Origin: Acorus gramineus
Lineage: Eukaryota > Streptophyta > Magnoliopsida > Acorales > Acoraceae
NCBI GenBank assembly: GCA_030737835.1
Contig: CM060850.1
Span: 4,718,015 to 4,782,014 of the forward strand
Direction of reading: 5' to 3'
Length of the DNA: 64,000 nt
A program made the position numbers and the translations under genes. Under the pieces are notes generated by a model. It saw only the letters and a program-made list of their open reading frames with translations. It was not told where the DNA came from and did no database searches. Shown here piece after piece: positions 11,841-23,279 of this stretch (within the stretch, counting starts at the first letter, position 1; the number at the start of each line of letters is the position of its first letter).

Positions 11841-12577
11841 TCAAAATGTGATGTCAAGTATATCAGTGATCAAACTATCCATCATCCAATCAGTTGTCGA
11901 ACGCATCTTTGTTGGCGCAGCAAGGGAAGGCTTCTTGATTAATGGGCATGCGTTCATCAGTGGGATGACCGGTAACTTGTGACAGTCGCAGATTTCGATC
12001 ATGTAACCATCTGGATCATGGAAGAACAATTGATCAAATTTAACACCTCCCTCTGTCACAATTGCGCTCACATATTTGATCCCCATCTTCTCCAGTTTCC
12101 TCTTCACCTGATTCATGTCTGTGCACTGCAAATTATAGAAAGTTAGTGACAGATCATAAATTTGGATGCCCACACATTCAAAGGTTACAAAATTTCTTGC
12201 AACGATCGACTTACTTCGAAGGATATGTGATTATCTTTGGGGTTTATGGTGGATGGCTTCGTTGGTGCATTCGCGCCCGAACCGCATTGTAACAAATGTA
12301 TGCCTATCCCATAGTTGAACAGCCTGAAGTGACACAGAAGATATCATCAGAATTCCACAATAGTTATGGAGTTTTAATTTGATGGGTATTCTGAATGGAA
12401 AACTCACCAAGCTCCCTCGAATTTGAAAGATGAAGGCCTCTTGACGAGTATGAAGCCGAGCACTTCTTCGTAAAACTTGGCAGAGTCTCTCACGGATGAA
12501 CAAACAAATGAGACATGGTTGAGGGAGAGCAGTGGGAGAGAACTTCCATGGACTTCCTGGATCTCCTGGATTCCCAT
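11841..12577 (-). CDS. GLYI4/7-like: Glyoxalase-fold (VOC) protein, copy A
   Basis: This is a 187-residue glyoxalase I-like/vicinal oxygen chelate protein, resembling Arabidopsis GLYI4 and GLYI7. Exons are 12408-12577, 12215-12323 and 11841-12125, all with GT/AG introns. The first module carries SLNHVSFVC and FYEEVLGF; the second carries NPKDNHISF, KLEKMGIKYVSA and FFHDPDGYMIEICDC. Candidate metal ligands are His21, His89 and Glu137, with His66 (GIGIHLL) at the site often Glu in true glyoxalase I. Members of this family may act on methylglyoxal adducts or other small molecules; the substrate is not shown by sequence. The C-terminal tail TTDWMMDSLITDI is shared by all four copies. The third exon runs straight into this tail, whereas copies C and D have an intron there. 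Probably cytosolic; no targeting peptide is seen. Confidence 0.92.
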
Positions 12578-12670
12578 GTTGTGTAATTCACAATGGATGA
12601 GGTGTGTGTAAGGTGTTTGAGAGAGAGTTGTGTTGTTGAGAATGAATGATATGTGTAATGTTTGAGAGGG

Positions 12671-12680
12671 TATTTATAAA
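12671..12680 (-). promoter_or_regulatory. TATA box of VOC copy A
   Basis: Minus-strand TTTATAAATA lies about 95-104 bases upstream of the ATG. It is followed by CCCTCTCAAACATT, which is also kept in copy B. The conserved position across paralogues supports the start codon choice. Confidence 0.7.
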
Positions 12681-14139
12681 GGATCCTCAAAGTGGTCAAA
12701 CAAATCAGCATGAAAAGAAAGTAAAATGATCAGCTGATGAACCTAACCAGACAAATAAGATTCTAAAGGGACCAATGTGTTCTGAAAGTGCTGGGCAGCT
12801 AACTTCTACCTCATTAATGTTTGGATGGATATATATATATATGGAAGAAGTGTCCTATTAGTTTCCTTTATTCTATTAACTCCATTCACTGTACCCAAAA
12901 ACTAATTAGTGCCCAGATGTTACTCCCTGTTAGAATTGTGAGAATTAATTATCTTTTTATTATTAGTTCATATTAGTTTGGGTCGTTTGGATATGAGATT
13001 TAACCGTATATTTTTTTAAAAAATCAACCCCCCAAACCTAACGTCTACAAATATTATTTTGATAGCTTGTGAGACATCGGATCTTTTTATACAGAAAAAG
13101 CTAAAATCACCCTACCGCGTATCCAAATGAGCCTAAATTGATTATAATTATGGATATCATATTTTTTTAACCATAAAAATGATGTTTTAATTTTATTTCT
13201 ATTGGATTTTTTTTTATAAAAAAAACCTTTATTAACAAAAGGGCACAATATAAAATTATTGTAAAATGTGACCATATTTTGCATTGAGGGTGGATATTTC
13301 CATCACATTATTTTTATTAAACACCACTTTTTATTTACAATATTGCAATCCATTCATAACTCTTTAAAAGCATTACCCTCCCTTTCTTACCACCTCAAGT
13401 AATTGGCATGAGTTAGACACATAGGGTGTCTACATAATTATATTTCTTAGGTAATATCCATATTAATGGACAAAAAAAAAAAAAAAACATATATAAGTTA
13501 GAATGAGTTGGACATATAAAGTGTTTACATAGTTATATTTCTTAAACAATATCCATGAGAAGTAATAGACTTATGAAAGTGGTGACCCCAATAAAATAAG
13601 GTGGTGGGTATATCCTGGCCTTTTTGCATTTTTTCCTCTTTTCCCGTGAATTGAGAGAGAATTTAAAAAAAAAATAATAAGATGGTGTTATGTAAACTCA
13701 TCTATTATTATTTTTTTTTTCGGTAAAAGATGAAAACTTATCTAATTCAATAATTGTAGTATACTAGTTTGGAAAAATTAGTGTCAAAGAAGAATCAAAC
13801 TTAACCTTGGAAAGTACCTAACAAATATATTTTTTTTACTATGAACTGAACCTTGATAAATCAGTCAGCAAAGAAGAGTCAATGGATCAAAAGAGGGACA
13901 ATGTACTCATAAAAAAACATGAAATGGCAGTTATTATATGAGTCTGACTAGATAAACGCGTGGTTGAAGGAATAATAAGAAAGAGAGACACGTGCTTATA
14001 AGTTTTTTTTTTGAATATTTTTATTTGGTACTTATTGCTTATCTGATAAGTTGAAAAGTCAGATCTGTTGGGGACGACTTTTTCTTTGAACACCTGTTTC
14101 ATCGGATAATATCCATTGACTGTAGTGACAAAGGGTGTT

Positions 14140-14770
14140 AACTGGCTGACCTATGGTTATCTAATTATTATTATTATTATTATTCTTTAACCCTCTCTTT
14201 TTAAGCTCATTTTAGATATTGTATGTTTTGTTACTCTAATAAAATAGTTATGTTCATACTCTCTAAAAAATAGATAAATTATATTCTATATATACTTTAT
14301 CAAGATGAGGATTACATGTAAAAAACTTTTATGTTCGATGTGAAAGCATTAAGTGAAAATAATTAATATTGAATTTATAATTTATAAAAAATATGATATA
14401 TCATTTGAACACAGTATGTTAAACACACAATTAGAAGAACAAAAATATATATCTTTGGTCGATAAACATATGATAATCAATTAGAGTGTATTTTTGTTTA
14501 CATTCTAATTGATTAGAATATTAACTATTAAGGGGGTGTTTAGAACTTCGTTTGGACGGGCTTTTGGTTTTGTAAAAATTGAAAAAGTTAAACATGTATT
14601 CAAATGATTTTGAAAAAATATTCTTAATTACAAAGTTTATTTTAGATTTTAGTTCAAAAAATATTTTTTATAAAAGCAAAGGAAGCGCGCAGCCCTCTTG
14701 AAAATTGATATTTAATAATATATTTTATATAAAATCATATTTTTCAAACTGCTTTCTAAAATAATGTAAT
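14140..14770. other. AT-rich intergenic stretch
   Basis: It holds an ATT microsatellite at about 14165-14183. Nothing gene-like is seen. The phrase GGGGGTGTTTAGAACTTCG near 14532 resembles ends of small plant DNA elements, but no partner end was found. Confidence 0.4.
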
Positions 14771-15241
14771 AGATGATATAGATTCCACGAGTGGGAGATT
14801 GCCATTTACAATTTACATTCTGTTGGGCCTCAGAATGTCCCTAAGGGAGGATAGGAGTATGCGAAGTAAAGTCTTGCAGACTCTGGTCCCCACGGTCATG
14901 TGGGCAATATCGAGGGGGCGGAATGACAAGATTTTTGGGGGGACGCCGGTCTCGGCGGAGGGCATTTGGGAAGGAGCTAAGGGGAGTATATCAGCATGGG
15001 GTTACTTCTGTGCTGGTGCTCACTCGGTTCGGGTGGATCAGAATACTATTATCGTGTCCTGAAGAAGGGGTGGAGTGAGGAGGATAAGATGTTCAGTTAG
15101 ACCTCCTAACCGGAAAATTATGTTCTTCTTATTTCTATCTCTTGATCTTGTTGATATCCTTTGTTATCTAAGAACTGTACCACATTTGATTAATCAAAGA
15201 AGTGGTAGATCCACCAATTTCATTTTCAAAAAAAAAAAAAA
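14770..15241 (+). pseudogene. Truncated LINE 3' end with poly-A tail
   Basis: A plus-strand frame (14799-15062) reads VLQTLVPTVMWAISRGRNDKI, then GGTPVSAEGIWEGAKGSISAWG. This is the C-terminal end of plant L1-type reverse transcriptase ORFs (W.IW..RN..IF, then W..IK..). About 165 bases of 3' UTR and an A14 run (15228-15241) follow, as expected for a 5'-truncated LINE insertion. The RT core is absent. Confidence 0.75.
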
Positions 15242-15305
15242 CTCAATTTTAAGTTCCTCTGGTGGGCCATGGGTGACAACTGACAAGGATATTGATTTTC
15301 TTTTT

Positions 15306-15580
15306 GGGTTTTTTATTTTTAAATCCCTGTAAACTATATGATTTAGTGATCAATCCCTCACTTCTTCACATTTCAGTTTAAGTCCTCAGATTTAAAAGAT
15401 ATGTTCCTTTTAGTCCTTCTCAGAGACTAAAAAGAAAACCAAATAATTTAGGGGTAGGTCTCTCCTAGGGACTATTAAGAAGTATACCATTTAAATTTAA
15501 GGACGTAAACTGAAACATGAAGAAGTGAAGGATCGATCAATAAATTATATAGTTTATAGGGATTAAAAAATAAGAAACCC
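15306..15580. mobile_element. 275-bp foldback MITE with 10-bp target duplication
   Basis: The left end GGGTTTTTTATTTTTAAATC and right end GATTAAAAAATAAGAAACCC are inverted. Pairing continues about 80 bases into each arm (GTGATCAATCCCTCACTTCT against its diverged complement). The flanks are TTTTCTTTTT at 15296-15305 and 15581-15590. A 9-10 bp duplication suggests Mutator-like mobilisation. Related arms occur at 37.5-38.8 kb. Confidence 0.8.
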
Positions 15581-15599
15581 TTTTCTTTTTGTAAATCCC

Positions 15600-17740
15600 A
15601 TGAATAAAGACGAAATTGGCAGTATCATCTTCATCATTATATATATTGCATTCCACATATGTATATTTTTAAAGAAGTCATTCCACGTATGTCATGTTGA
15701 TACATCACTTTTGAAGTCATTCTTAATTTATACTAGTAGATTACTGTATATAAGTTTAGAATAAAAAAATATAAATTCAATTAAATCAAGTAATTTTTGT
15801 TTATTTAAAAATATGTAATTCATTAGATAAATATTAGTCTCTTTTTGAGAGCTCAACAGTACACTTTACCATATTTTTCATTTCTTCTTCAATGAAAAAA
15901 AAAATTTGATTCTTAGATGATGCCATCAATTTCATTTTCATATAAGAATGGTTGAAAATTAAGTTTTCTAAAATGAAGTTATAGTTAAGTTACCAATTAA
16001 AAAAAAAGTTATTGTTCAGTAGTTAATCCACTGTATGTGCAGACCAAATAAATTGTGCATTCAATGAAACTAGTTGGATATTCGCGCACCCGCCAGTAAT
16101 TTATATTAAATATGAATTAAATTATATAAATTACTTTATATTATAATTAAAAGATAAACAAAAGTCTATATTATTATAAGTCATTCTTTTAAAATAAATA
16201 CAATGTTTGATAATTGGGGTTATATTATGTATATTTTATGTTTTTGAAACAAAAACATGTATTATTGTATTTCAACATATACTTATTTTTTATATAACAG
16301 TTCTTTTTTCAATTCGAAATACACCCTCATTTACATCCTTAGTAATTTAATAGTCATTTAACCATGTATATACACCTCCGTAGATGAAATATATAACTTG
16401 TTAATTTTTTTTAACATTTATTAAAAATGAGTACATTAAATTCAAAATGGTACAATGTTTACTATTTTAAAAATTATAACATGTGATAACTGCATTTGGG
16501 GTTGTATTTGAGACTGCATCTAACATTAAGTAAAGATCTACTCAAAGTTATATTAAAAATAAAACAAAAAAAACATTTATTCCTTTTTTTTTCAGGGACA
16601 TTAATTTTAGAAAGTTTTAGACTCAATAATTTTACCAACCAAAACTAATACCACAAAAAAAATTCATCATTACTTTTGATAAAAGTATGCACAGTCAACC
16701 ACATAATTCAATTTTTGACCACTACCCATTAAAAAATGATTATCGAACCCCCTAAAAACAATCTAATCAATAAAAAAACACTGCCCTGAACTAAAAATGT
16801 ATTTATTTTCAAATCTAAAGAAAAAGTGATACGTATAGATCCAAAATCAATAAAAAAAAAAGAAGCAGAATAAATTTTAAATTCAAAAGCAAGACATCCA
16901 TTAATAATTTATGAGATCAAATAAATCTGATTGTATTTGTAATTTTTATATTTATTATGTGACTAAAATACTTATATTTTATAATTTTATGGATATCTTA
17001 ATAATATGGTAAATCATTGACCCGGCCCGGACCAGACCAGTTGACAGGCCTAGTACTAAGGGTGGGCGGAGGGTGACAGCAATGTTCCATATAATGTTAT
17101 ATAACTTAATTACTGATCTTGATTCATCTATCAAGAATTAAATGATCCATTTAATTCTTCTAATCATATGAATTTTTAATTTGATAGGCCTTTTAATTTA
17201 AATTTAAATTTCATTTTATTTAAATAAGACATGTGGTGTGCGTGTCGAGTGTCAAGATTTTTTTTTTTTTAATAAGTACAATGATTTAATTTTTTTTTTT
17301 TTTTTTGATACAGGACTAAAGCATTTTAAAACATCTTTTAAAAAATAAAAGATGATAAAACCATATTCTTAAAATTTTATTATTTTGAAATGTTGTTTCT
17401 ATGCATAAATTAAAACCCACCAAAAGAGAGGCGGCAAACCATCATCCTTGGCTTGCCGCTGCCCGCCGCACGCCGCCACCGACGCCCTCTGTTTTCCTCA
17501 CAACCCTCTCTGTTTTTTTTTTTTGGTTGTGGAGAACCCCACTCCCTTTTTAATGGTGGAGTTATATCCCGACATCACTTGATAGTTTTGGAAAATAATG
17601 TCTCAAAAGGAAATGACCAAGTAATTCATCTTGAAATTAAAGGACATACATAGTTTTATACACGTTCAGCCATTCAATTTCTGTCACTGTTGAAGAACAT
17701 TATTTCCTTGGATAATTACTTAGTACTGTTGTGGCCTGCT
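15600..17740. other. AT-rich intergenic DNA without recognisable genes
   Basis: Mostly A/T homopolymer-rich sequence. A GC-richer patch with CCGCCGCACGCCGCC lies at 17460-17480 but has no convincing coding frame. Nothing else can be supported. Confidence 0.5.
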
Positions 17741-17935
17741 CCAGAAGCACAAGTGCTTGGTGCTGAATGAATTCTTGTATTTTTTTTTCCTTTAATTTGT
17801 ATAAAATCTGTTACAATCTTATGAACTCACATTTTCACAAAATGAACTTACATTTACCACCAAACATATTTCAAAAGAATTTGCCCGAACGATAATTAAA
17901 AAAAAAAAAAAAAAATGCTCACTACATCTCAAGAA

Positions 17936-18699
17936 TCAAAAAGTGATGTTAATTATATCAGTGATCAAACTGTCCATCATCCAATCAGTTGTTGAACGCA
18001 GCTTTTTTGGTGTGGAAAGGGAAGGCTTCTTCACTAATGGGCATGAGTTCATCAGTGGGACGACCGGCAACTTATGACAATCGCATATTTCGATCATGTA
18101 ACCATCTGGATCATGGAAGAACAGCTGATCAAATGTAACACCTCCCTCTGTCACAATCGCGCTCACATATTTGATTCCCATCTTCTCCAGTTTCCTCTTC
18201 ACCTGATTCATGTCTGTGCACTGCAAATTATATAAAAGTGGTAACAGATTATAAGTTTTCAGTGCCCAAATATGCCTTGAATTGAAAATTAAAGGTTACC
18301 ACATTTCTTGCAATTAATGACTTACTTCGAATGATATGTGATTATCTTTGGGGTTTATGATTGATGGCTTCATTGGTGCATTCGCGCCCGAACCGCATTG
18401 TAACAAATGTATGCCTATCCCATAGTTGAACAGCCTGAAGTGATACAGAAGATATCATCAGAATTCCACAGCAGTTAAAGGAAGTAAAAGCTGATCAAGT
18501 TTTTGATGGGTATTTTGAATGAAACTCACCAAGCTCCCTCAAATTTGAAAGATGAAGGTCTCTTGACGAGTACGAAACCTAGAACTTCTTCGTAAAACTT
18601 GGCGGAGTCTCTCACGGATGAACACACAAATGAGACATGGTTGAGAGAGAGCAGTGGGAGAGAACGTTGGTGGACTTCCTGGATCTCCTGGATGCCCAT
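17936..18699 (-). CDS. GLYI4/7-like: Glyoxalase-fold (VOC) protein, copy B
   Basis: Exons are 18530-18699, 18326-18434 and 17936-18220. Exon lengths are identical to copy A (170, 109 and 285 bases), giving 187 residues. It differs from A by scattered substitutions, for example HQRS for HGSS near residue 11, VTFDQ for VKFDQ, and NSCPLVKKPSLSTPKKL in the tail region. His21, His66, His89 and Glu137 are all kept, as is FFHDPDGYMIEICDC. There are no stops or frameshifts, so it looks functional. The promoter and 3' flank are duplicated with A, so expression may be similar. The third intron present in C and D is absent. Confidence 0.92.
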
Positions 18700-18794
18700 T
18701 TTGTGTAATTCACTATTACTAGATGAGGTGTGTAATGTGTCTTGAGAGAGTGTTGTGTTGTTGAGAATGAATGATATGTGCAATGTTTGAGAGG

Positions 18795-18805
18795 GTATTT
18801 ATAGA
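18795..18805 (-). promoter_or_regulatory. TATA box of VOC copy B
   Basis: Minus-strand CTATAAATACC sits about 97-107 bases upstream of the ATG, in the same context as in copy A (GAGGATCC just upstream, CCCTCTCAAACATTG just downstream). Confidence 0.7.
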
Positions 18806-19947
18806 GGATCCTCAAAGTCAGCAGGTCAAACAAATCAGCATACAAAGAAAGTAAAATATGATAAGCAGGTAAACACATCACAAATTAGAATATTTAAAAA
18901 AGAGACCAAAGTGGGCAGTAGCTTCTGCCTAATAAATGTTTGGCAGCAGAATAATTGGATATGTCCGAGAACATCACCGCAGCATTAATACGCTATATTT
19001 TACGAAATCCACTCACCACACAGAACTTACTCTGACCCAGAAACCATTTAGTGCCCAGCTGTTATTCAGAGCAATTCTCCCGAAAGCTTTTTAACTCAAG
19101 TTTTGATTAATTTGATGGATCAAATTGACTTTGAACCCATAATTTTTTTTTTTTTTTTAGTGAAATTTTGAACCTGTAATTAATAGACAAGTTATTCTAT
19201 GAATTCTAGAAGGTTATTTTTTGTCCAAATTAATTTGGGTCATCACATTGACTATAACTATAGGTATCAGATTTTTTATTCATAATAAACATAATTTGTT
19301 AATTTTATTTGATTTTTAAAACCTTTATTCAACAAGTGGCACACTATAAAATTGTTTTTTTTTTTTTCTTTCTAGTTTTCAAACACACAAACGTTTACCG
19401 TAGAACGAGATCAGATGTTGCTTATTCTTCCTTCTTTTTTTCCCTGAATTGAGAGAATTTTTTTTTTAAAATAATAAATAAGATGGTTCCGATGAAACTT
19501 ATGTAATTGAATAAATAACTATGGACCATTTTAGATTGTCAAAGTAGAGTCAAACTTATCTTTGCAAAGTCCCTTACAAAACATTTCTTACGATTTATTT
19601 GAGGTTCTTAGTAATAAAATAACATGAAAATAAAATTATTACGAGTCCGACTAGATAAACACGTGATTGAAGGGATTGGTCATTAAAGAAAGAGAGACCC
19701 ATGTGCTTATGAATTTTTTAATTTATTTTGGTGCTTAGCTTATATGATAAGTTGAATGTCAGATCTGTCAGGGGCGACTTTTATTTGAACACGTGTTTGA
19801 TGTTTCATTGGGTATTCTCCATTCACCATTCCGAGTTTGTAACAAAGTGCACAGTTTTGTAATGATACACGTTGTAATAATGATAATTAAATCATTTTCT
19901 ATATATATATACACACACACATACTATCAGAATACACGTAAAAGAAA

Positions 19948-20882
19948 GGGTTAAAGACATTTAAGTCCCTACAAACATGGGAAAACCCATATAAGTCCCT
20001 ACTAAAATTGGGACAGACGTACGAGTCCCTGAAAACTCAGAAAAACCCAATTATCATCCCTGAGTTAAATTTCCATCCAAATTTAACAGAATATTCCTAA
20101 AATATTTCATCACATATAATTATGTAGACATTGAACTATTGAAGTCCTTATAAACAGTCATAAAGACAAATTAGTCCCTGCAAAAGATAAAATTACCCCT
20201 AAAAGACTTTTACATTAAATTGTGTATATATTATAGTCCCTATAAATAATCATAAAGACAAATTAGTCTCCGCAAAAGACAAAATTGCCCTTAAAATACT
20301 TTTACATATAATTGAATAGACATTACAGTTCTTATAAACAATCGTAAAGACAAATTGATCCCTCTAAAAGATAAAAATACCCTTCAAGGATTTTTACATT
20401 TAATTATGCATACATTGCAATTTAAAAATTAAATACCCTCTAAAAGACTGCATTTTCTACAAAATTAAATGTAAAAATTCTTCAGGGGCATTTTTATCTT
20501 TTACATGTACCAATTTGTCTTTACGATTATTTATAAGGACTGTAATGTCTATCCAAATAAATGTAAAAATCTTTCAGGGGTAATTTTGTCTTTTGCAATG
20601 ACTAATTTGTCTTTATGATTGTTTATAGGGACTGCAATGTGTACACAATTTAATGTAAAAGTCTTTCAGGGGTAATTTTATCTTTTACAGGGACTTCAAT
20701 GTCTACACAATTATATGTGATGGAATATTCTGGGAATATTCCGTTAAGTTTGGATGGAAATTTAACTCAAGGATGATAATTGGGTTTTTCTGAGTTTTCA
20801 GGGACTCGTACGTCTGTCCTAATTTTAGTAGGGACTTATATAGGTTTTCCCATGTTTGTAGGGACTTAGATGTCTTTAACCC
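19948..20882. mobile_element. 935-bp foldback Mutator-like element with 9-bp target duplication
   Basis: The whole element is a long inverted repeat with ends GGGTTAAAGACATTTAAGTC and GACTTAGATGTCTTTAACCC (in the reported strand the right end carries a few changes). TAAAAGAAA flanks it at 19939-19947 and 20883-20891. Each arm contains about three tandem modules of some 80-90 bases with GACAAATTAGTCCCTGCAAA and ACTTTTACAT phrases. There is no coding capacity, so it is non-autonomous. A transcript would fold into a long hairpin. A right-arm-only relative sits in intron 2 of VOC gene D. Confidence 0.9.
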
Positions 20883-21439
20883 TAAAAGAAATTATGTTCA
20901 GGTAATTAATATAAGTTTTATGAATGGTAGAAATGACTTTTTGCATATGTATATATATACCGTTCAAATACATGCTAATTAGGTTATACCATTATAATTC
21001 ACCTATTTATTTATATACCATTGAAATCTTATTTTAGATAAAAATATATCACTCGATCATTTGTTATAATCAACACCTAACTTAACTATAGTTAACATAT
21101 AACCAGTGAGAAGAAATGACAAAAATAACCTTTGCTTAATGTTTATAATAGTCTAATCTTTGTAATGATGTTAATAAGTTTAAAAAAAATATATATTTTT
21201 AATCAGAAGCTCTGTTTATTTATTATGGATTCATGGTAGCGAACCAAATTCAACGCTTCAAAATGGAGTTATGAATTCGGGGCGTTACAGAATATTTTTA
21301 AATTTGAATTATATAAATGATGATTTATCAAATCTGATTTTTAAATCTTAAAATATATTTATGATTTATCTAAATCATAAATAAGTAAGTAATAGATAAA
21401 AAATATATATACAAAATAAAATAAAATCCTAATAAAATA

Positions 21440-21536
21440 GGGATGAATAACATTTTTTAGATTTTAGGGCCCTCGGAAAGTGGGGGCCCTAGGCGACTGA
21501 CTGTCTTGGTCGCCTATGCTCAGGGCCAGCCCTGCC
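21440..21536. mobile_element. Terminal fragment of an hAT-like element
   Basis: It contains GGGGGCCCTAGGCGACTG and ends in CAGGGCCAGCCCTG, close to the CAGGGCCGGC-type ends common in plant hAT elements. No second end was found nearby, so it is a fragment. Low certainty. Confidence 0.35.
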
Positions 21537-21689
21537 CCATTGTAACCTTATTTGCAGTTTACATTGTTTTTCATTTTTTTAAAAAAATTATACACTTTTC
21601 CAATAATATAAATATTATTATATAAAATAAAGAATATACTATGATAAAACATGATATGTTATCATAATGTAATATATGTATTATATTAT

Positions 21690-21785
21690 TATAGAGTGTA
21701 GAGCTATAAACCAGCCTCCTAGTTTATCAGCGTTCTTTCTAAAATCGTAGAGTATAGAGCTATAAACCATCCTCCATGTAGTGAC
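21690..21785. repeat. Short imperfect direct repeat
   Basis: GAGCTATAAACCAGCCTCC (about 21701) recurs as GAGCTATAAACCATCCTCC (about 21757) with the preceding AGAGT.TA also shared. The period is about 56 bases. Function unknown. Confidence 0.6.
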
Positions 21786-21829
21786 TAATTCACAAACCGT
21801 GCTAGCTATATTGTTATATCAATTTTAGG

Positions 21830-22059
21830 GTGCCTTAATTGGTTGCGTGATTATAAAACTAATTCTGCAGGAATCTGTATTTTAAAACTGATTATGTAAG
21901 AAGTTCACCCCCTAGCTTTTCAAAATCGTAATTTTTTAATACTATTTGCCTGAAATATATTTACAGGAAGTTGCTATAGTAAAATTGTTTGGTTGTACGA
22001 TTGTAAAAATAGTTTTCTATAATCATAAAAGCTGCATAATCGAGCAATCAAATACACCG
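21830..22059. mobile_element. MITE-like inverted repeat
   Basis: The left end GGTGCCTTAATTGGTTGCG and the inverse of the right end (GGTGTATTTGATTGCTCG) pair imperfectly. The interior has more pairing around the ATAATC/GATTAT phrases. No clear target duplication was seen. Confidence 0.45.
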
Positions 22060-22100
22060 ATGTAGTTCACATGCGCATTGCATACACAAGATGAGATCTA

Positions 22101-22268
22101 TGCAACTTGTCCCCACACCCAATGGTAAGGGAACATTTCCATATTGGAGGACCCTTTGTTTCAAATCCTGACACAAGTAGGCGAAAATGTTGTGCACAAC
22201 GCTTTGGACTGATCTTGGCCTATCTAGCCTTTTATGTAAAAGAAGAAAAAAAAACTGTGCAACTTATC
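22101..22268 (+). mobile_element. SINE-like element with poly-A and flanking repeat
   Basis: It starts with an A-box-like AATGGTAAGGG (about 22121) and a B-box-like TTTCAAATCCTG (about 22159), ends in an A-rich tail (22240-22253), and is flanked by TGCAACTTGT (22101) and TGCAACTTAT (22258). This fits a tRNA-derived SINE. The open frame that overlaps it is incidental. Confidence 0.55.
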
Positions 22269-22336
22269 TATCAGGTACTCAACAAGCCTTCTCATGCGAC
22301 AAGAAAATGTTTAACTAGGCTCATAATTACATTTAA

Positions 22337-22861
22337 GGAAAAATCCATATAATCTGACTGAAATTCATATAACCCTTGGTTTTATTTAAAATCTATATAA
22401 CCTCCTGAAAATACCTACTAAATCTATATAACTCCTTGAATAAAATTTTCCTTAATAGATAATGAATATTTTACAAATATTTCGTTTGGTTAACCTTGAC
22501 TGAAGACACAATATGCTAAAAAATCACTATAATGTGTTAAAAATGATAAAAATCCTATGAAAATGACAATTTTATCCTCTTTGGATATATTATAAAATCC
22601 TATCTGAAGAGATAAAATCATTATTTATAGAAGATTTTTCGCATTTTTAACACATTATAGGGTTTTTTTGTATATTGTGTTTCCTACCAAGGTTAACCAA
22701 ACATAATATTTACAAAATATTCATCATTTGTAAACGTAAATTTTATTCAAGGGGTTATTTGGATATACTAGGTGTTTTCAGGGGGTTATATAGATTTTAA
22801 GAAAAGTCAGAGGGTTATATGGATTTCAGTCAGTTTACAGGGGGTTATATGGATTTTTCCC
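22337..22861. mobile_element. 525-bp foldback element with 9-bp target duplication
   Basis: The ends GGAAAAATCCATATAA and TTATATGGATTTTTCC are inverted. Subterminal TATAACC/GGTTATA phrases recur several times per arm, and inner GGTTAACC and ACACATTATA phrases also pair. TACATTTAA flanks it at 22328-22336 and 22862-22870. It has one extra C at the right end. It is Mutator-like by target size and does not encode a protein. Confidence 0.85.
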
Positions 22862-22952
22862 TACATTTAAAGTATTGATAATATACACTCATTTCATTTT
22901 GCAACCCTATATACTATAATAATACAGTTCGCATCTAAAATCAGTTTACTAA

Positions 22953-23279
22953 CCGTTTGGAAACACAGATTGAAAAGTAGCTTTTGGAATAAAGCTGTTT
23001 TTTAAGATGATTTTAGACCTTGACTTTCTTAGGATGTTTTTTTTTTAATTCAGGAATCAATATTTGAAAGGAGTTTAATGTTTGGCAGAGAAAGCTGCTT
23101 TTCAATTCAAATAATCGATTCCGACAAAAAAACGTTGTTTTTTAGCTTTTCAAAATACAGATTTCGAGGGAAAAATTAAAAGGAATCCAACTTTCAATTC
23201 TGCAAAAACCTGCCCCGTTGAGTTGCACGATTTTAACTTTTCAAAAAACAAAAGCGCACCCAAACGCGCAACCAAACGG
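22953..23279. mobile_element. MITE with CCGTTTGG ends
   Basis: The inverted ends are CCGTTTGG (22953) and CCAAACGG (23272), with weaker subterminal pairing (AAAGTAGCTTTT and AAAACAAAAGCGC). About 327 bases, non-coding. The target duplication is unclear, so the superfamily is not assigned. Confidence 0.55.

Larger units (their letters stand above)
11655..14140. repeat. Segmental duplication block containing VOC copy A
   Basis: This block matches 17745-19860. The match includes the 3' flank (CAAACATATTTCAAAAGAAT), the gene, the promoter, and a distal piece at 13890-14120 (CTAGATAAAC, GAAAGAGAGAC, GATAAGTTGAA, GTCAGATCTGT) corresponding to about 19640-19850. Same orientation, offset about 6 kb. 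Indels and homopolymer changes separate the copies. Confidence 0.8.
17745..19860. repeat. Segmental duplication block containing VOC copy B
   Basis: Partner of the block at 11655-14140, collinear and in the same orientation. The distal flank (19640-19850) keeps CTAGATAAACACGTG, GAAAGAGAGACCC and GTCAGATCTGTC. It is shorter than the A block through indels. Confidence 0.8.
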
